This document shows, in pieces, positions 61,701 to 64,000 of a stretch of 64,000 nt of DNA. Under the pieces are notes generated by a model. The model was not told the origin of the DNA and did not search any database. It worked only from the letters and a program-made list of their open reading frames with translations. Source of the stretch: Cunninghamia lanceolata (Eukaryota > Streptophyta > Pinopsida > Cupressales > Cupressaceae); assembly GCA_027924645.1 (NCBI GenBank), contig BSBN01000140.1:10422501-10486500 (forward strand), written 5' to 3'. Position 1 is the stretch's first letter; every line of letters starts with the position of its first letter. Both the position numbers and the translations under genes were made by a program.

Positions 61701-63277
61701 CCTTTTGATTCCACCTCATTCTCCATTAATGGAAGCAATTCTATCACCTTACCATTCTTGGTAATTGAATAGGTGTTTCTAACCCCATCATGGTATGCTT
61801 TCAAGTCATACTGCCATGGTCTCCCAAATAGGAGATGGCAAGCATCCATCTTGGCAATGTCAAACAATAACCTATCCTTGTATGGGCCAATCTGAAATTC
61901 TACCCAAGCCTGTTCTTCTATAACTATTTGCTGACCTTAGTGGAGCCATGAGATCTTGTATGGGCAAGGATGTGGTAGTCTTCTAAGCTTAAGCTTTTCT
62001 ACCATTTCAAAAGACACAAAATTTTTAGTAGATCCAGAGTCAATCAGAACTTTACATACCTTTCCTCCTACCTTGCAAGTAGTTCTGAAAAGAGACTTCC
62101 TTTGTGGAGGTTCTTTTCCAGGCACCTTCATGGTGGTCATTGCTCTCCTAATCATCAAAGATTCTCCATTCTCAAGATACCCATAACTATCGGGAGCATT
62201 CACACTTTGATTAGTGCTTGAGCTTGCTACACTTTGACAATCAGATTCTTGGATCAGATTGATCCTCTTTTCTCCTATTGAACTTGTTGTCTTTGTTGGA
62301 CATCTGCTAGCTATATGGCCTTCTTGATTACAATTGTAACATCTGATAGGTCCTCTACCCTGAGATTTCCCTCTAAATGGTGGTCTTTTGCCCCTAAAGT
62401 TTCCCTTTTGATTGTAGCTTCCCCCTTGATATTGATTGCTATCTCCTCTGCTGTTCTCTTGGTTGGATTCACTTTGGCATCCAAATCCTCTGCCTCTAAA
62501 AGGACTTCTTCCTCCTCTCTGTTGTCTCCCTCTACCTCTATTGTTCTACTCATGCCTTCTTTTTAATTTGTCTTCCACTTTGAGTGCTAACTGATAGCAC
62601 TTTTGAATTGTCTCTGGGTTATGCATACTTATGTCTTCTTGGATATTAAACCTCAATCCATTGAGATATCTTGCTACCTTTTCTTCCTCACCTTCCTTTA
62701 ACTTTGTTTTTACACATAGTTTCATGAACTCTTCTGTGTATGAGCTGACATCTAGCTCGTTCTGCTTCAAATTTTGTTTCCTCTTATGTAATTGGATATT
62801 ATAATCCAATGGAACATAGGCTTCCTTCACTAATGCCATCATTCTTTTCCACTTTACAACTCTGTTCTTTCCCTCTTTCACCCTATCATCTTGGATGAAA
62901 TTCCACCAAGTCAGTGCAGCCCCTTTCATTCTGGACTTAGCCATCTTCACTCTTTGGTGGTCTGGTATTTCCTCGGTTTCAAAGAAATTATTCAAGGAGT
63001 CTATCCACTCCATCATCGAATCAGGTTCCATTTTTCCTGCAAACACTGGTAGGTCTATTTTCATATCCATGGTCCTTCTTTCCATGGACTTGAGAGCATT
63101 GAGTAAGGGTCTCTGGTCTGTAAGAACCTCTATCTCTTCCTACTTTGGGGTCTCCTCTTCATCCCCATCTTCTCGTTCACCAGAGTTTTCTTCCCCTTTC
63201 TCCACTCTGTCCCTCAACTTCTCTAGTTCTTCTTTCAATGCCTGATTCTAAGATCTATCAACTCTGCTCTCTGCCAT
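58716..63277 (-). pseudogene. Chromovirus-like gypsy gag-pol polyprotein, about ten stops
   Basis: One minus-strand frame from ATG 63277: coiled acidic N-terminus, gag core TWWNFIQD (62910-62880), RGRG-rich linker, zinc knuckle CYNCNQEGHIASRC (about 62340-62300), protease VLIDSGSTKNFVS (about 62050), RT LDLKSGYHQIRI (61160-61125) and YLDDILIFSN (60980-60950), RNase H VECDASHIAIG (60525-60495), NKVADAFSRR (60225), integrase HHCC region ending VEACVIC (59840) and DDE core SMDFVLG, SDRD and TEVVN, then a GPY/F-like segment (about 59055). A one-base shift near 58845 precedes a chromodomain-like tail EYLVALHGQPISETVWMTED (about 58825-58766). Stops lie at the gag-linker boundary, before RT, before and inside integrase and after IE near 58915; most read like CAG/CAA to TAG/TAA. 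Confidence 0.93.
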
Positions 63278-63390
63278 GTTCTTGCTTACTAAGGTCGTCA
63301 ACTTAATGTTGGTCATCTTCGTTGGGTACATTTCTGATCCTTCTCCTTCTGATATCTTGTCTTCTTCTTCTTCCTAAAGAACACTCCTTC

Positions 63391-63402
63391 GCTCTGATAC
63401 CA
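63391..63402 (-). other. Primer-binding site of the chromovirus-like element
   Basis: GCTCTGATACCA on the plus strand, i.e. TGGTATCAGAGC on the minus strand, three bases from the 5' LTR. This is a perfect initiator-tRNA-Met site and confirms the orientation. Confidence 0.95.
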
Positions 63403-63405
63403 ATT

Positions 63406-64000
63406 TGATGCAGAGGTCTTCAGCAGAAACATGTACAATGTTTGTTTTGATCAATATCGGCAAGAGACTTTCAATGTCTTACTGAACTATGCTTCTTTAT
63501 CCTTATCAGCCTGACTTGCCTTGTAGGCCTTCCCCCATTCTTTCTTCTAGACAGTCTCTCTCTCGCCGAAACTGTTATGTTCATTGGCCAAACACTCATT
63601 ATCAGCCTAGCTTTCTCCTTGCTCACCAAAACCAAAACTCACACCAATGAGTATTTCATTTATGTGCCTATCGGCAAGAAAGTGCCTATCAGGCTCTCCA
63701 CACTAACTTGCTCTAATAACTGAGGTCACATCGAAACATGCAAACCCTAAACTGTTGAACAGGTTCCCGTTACCTCTGCTACCAGTCACCTCTATAAACT
63801 AAGTTGCTTATCGGTAACACTTACAATGTCAGTCTAGCCGCGGAAGGTCTCCCTGATGCTACACTTCACACCGACACCAAACTCCTTATCGCCAAGACAT
63901 ATAACTATCGGTGAAGACTTCATTCCCTTTGTTGATGTCACTTGTCACTCCGAAACCCTTTACGCCAACTCCTTCGTCGGCCAGACCTCCACCGTCGGTC
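63406..64000 (-). repeat. 5' LTR of the chromovirus-like element (partial)
   Basis: It matches 56744-57340 closely and continues past the window end. Confidence 0.92.

Larger units (their letters stand above)
56744..64000 (-). mobile_element. Ty3/gypsy chromovirus-like element, minus strand, runs off the window
   Basis: A direct repeat TGATGCAGAGGTCTTCAGCA starts at 56744 and again at 63406. Between them, on the minus strand, lie a complete but stop-ridden gag-pol and a primer site, so the left repeat is the 3' LTR and the right one the 5' LTR. It interrupts copia element 3 at codon level in RNase H. The second target-duplication copy is outside the window. Confidence 0.93.

Overview
The window looks like nuclear DNA from a large, repeat-rich seed-plant genome, probably a gymnosperm. 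That is inference from the density of long-LTR retroelements, a degenerate TTTAGGG-type telomere-like array, a CACTA transposon and a plant-specific PPR-DYW gene fragment. I found no intact host gene, rRNA, tRNA or CRISPR array. Almost everything is a mobile element or its remains, nested in one another.

Layout. 1-10300: an LTR element with two ~3.2-kb direct repeats and a Tat-type primer site, carrying no pol (LARD-like). It abuts the reverse transcriptase (RT) region of a decayed Ty1/copia element (10301-12980). That copia remnant itself holds a 636-bp TRIM-like element with a 5-bp target duplication (10838-11473). 13380-22381: a decayed minus-strand ORF of unknown family, split by a complete 7.1-kb copia element (14006-21107; TSD GTTCT; gag-pol in one frame with eight stops). 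22382-27087: non-coding sequence with a local duplication, a 35-bp minisatellite and AT-rich blocks. 27088-28455: a second decayed minus-strand ORF of unknown function. 28566-29481: a 458-bp tandem duplication. 29960-33745: a telomere-like higher-order tandem array.

33750-40898: a CACTA (En/Spm-like) element truncated at its left end. It has a spliced and mutated ORF, a poly-Asp exon, a fragment of a PPR-DYW gene and a 12-bp repeat block that is open on both strands. 40899-43661: gag-protease remains of a Tat-like Ty3/gypsy element (minus strand). 43667-50973: a gypsy-type element with 2.4-kb LTRs and a gag-like ORF but no pol (TSD CAGTT/CAGTC). 51404-56743: a second copy of the same copia family, cut in RNase H by a minus-strand chromovirus-like gypsy element (56744 to beyond 64000).

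No pathway operates here; the features make sense as layers of insertion and decay. In the copia and chromovirus-like polyproteins most in-frame stops look like CAG/CAA/TGG changed to TAG/TAA/TGA, a pattern expected from deamination of methylated cytosine. The observations most worth following are the PPR-DYW fragment inside the CACTA element, the amber codon shared by both copia copies, the two unrecognised minus-strand ORFs, and the telomere-like array.
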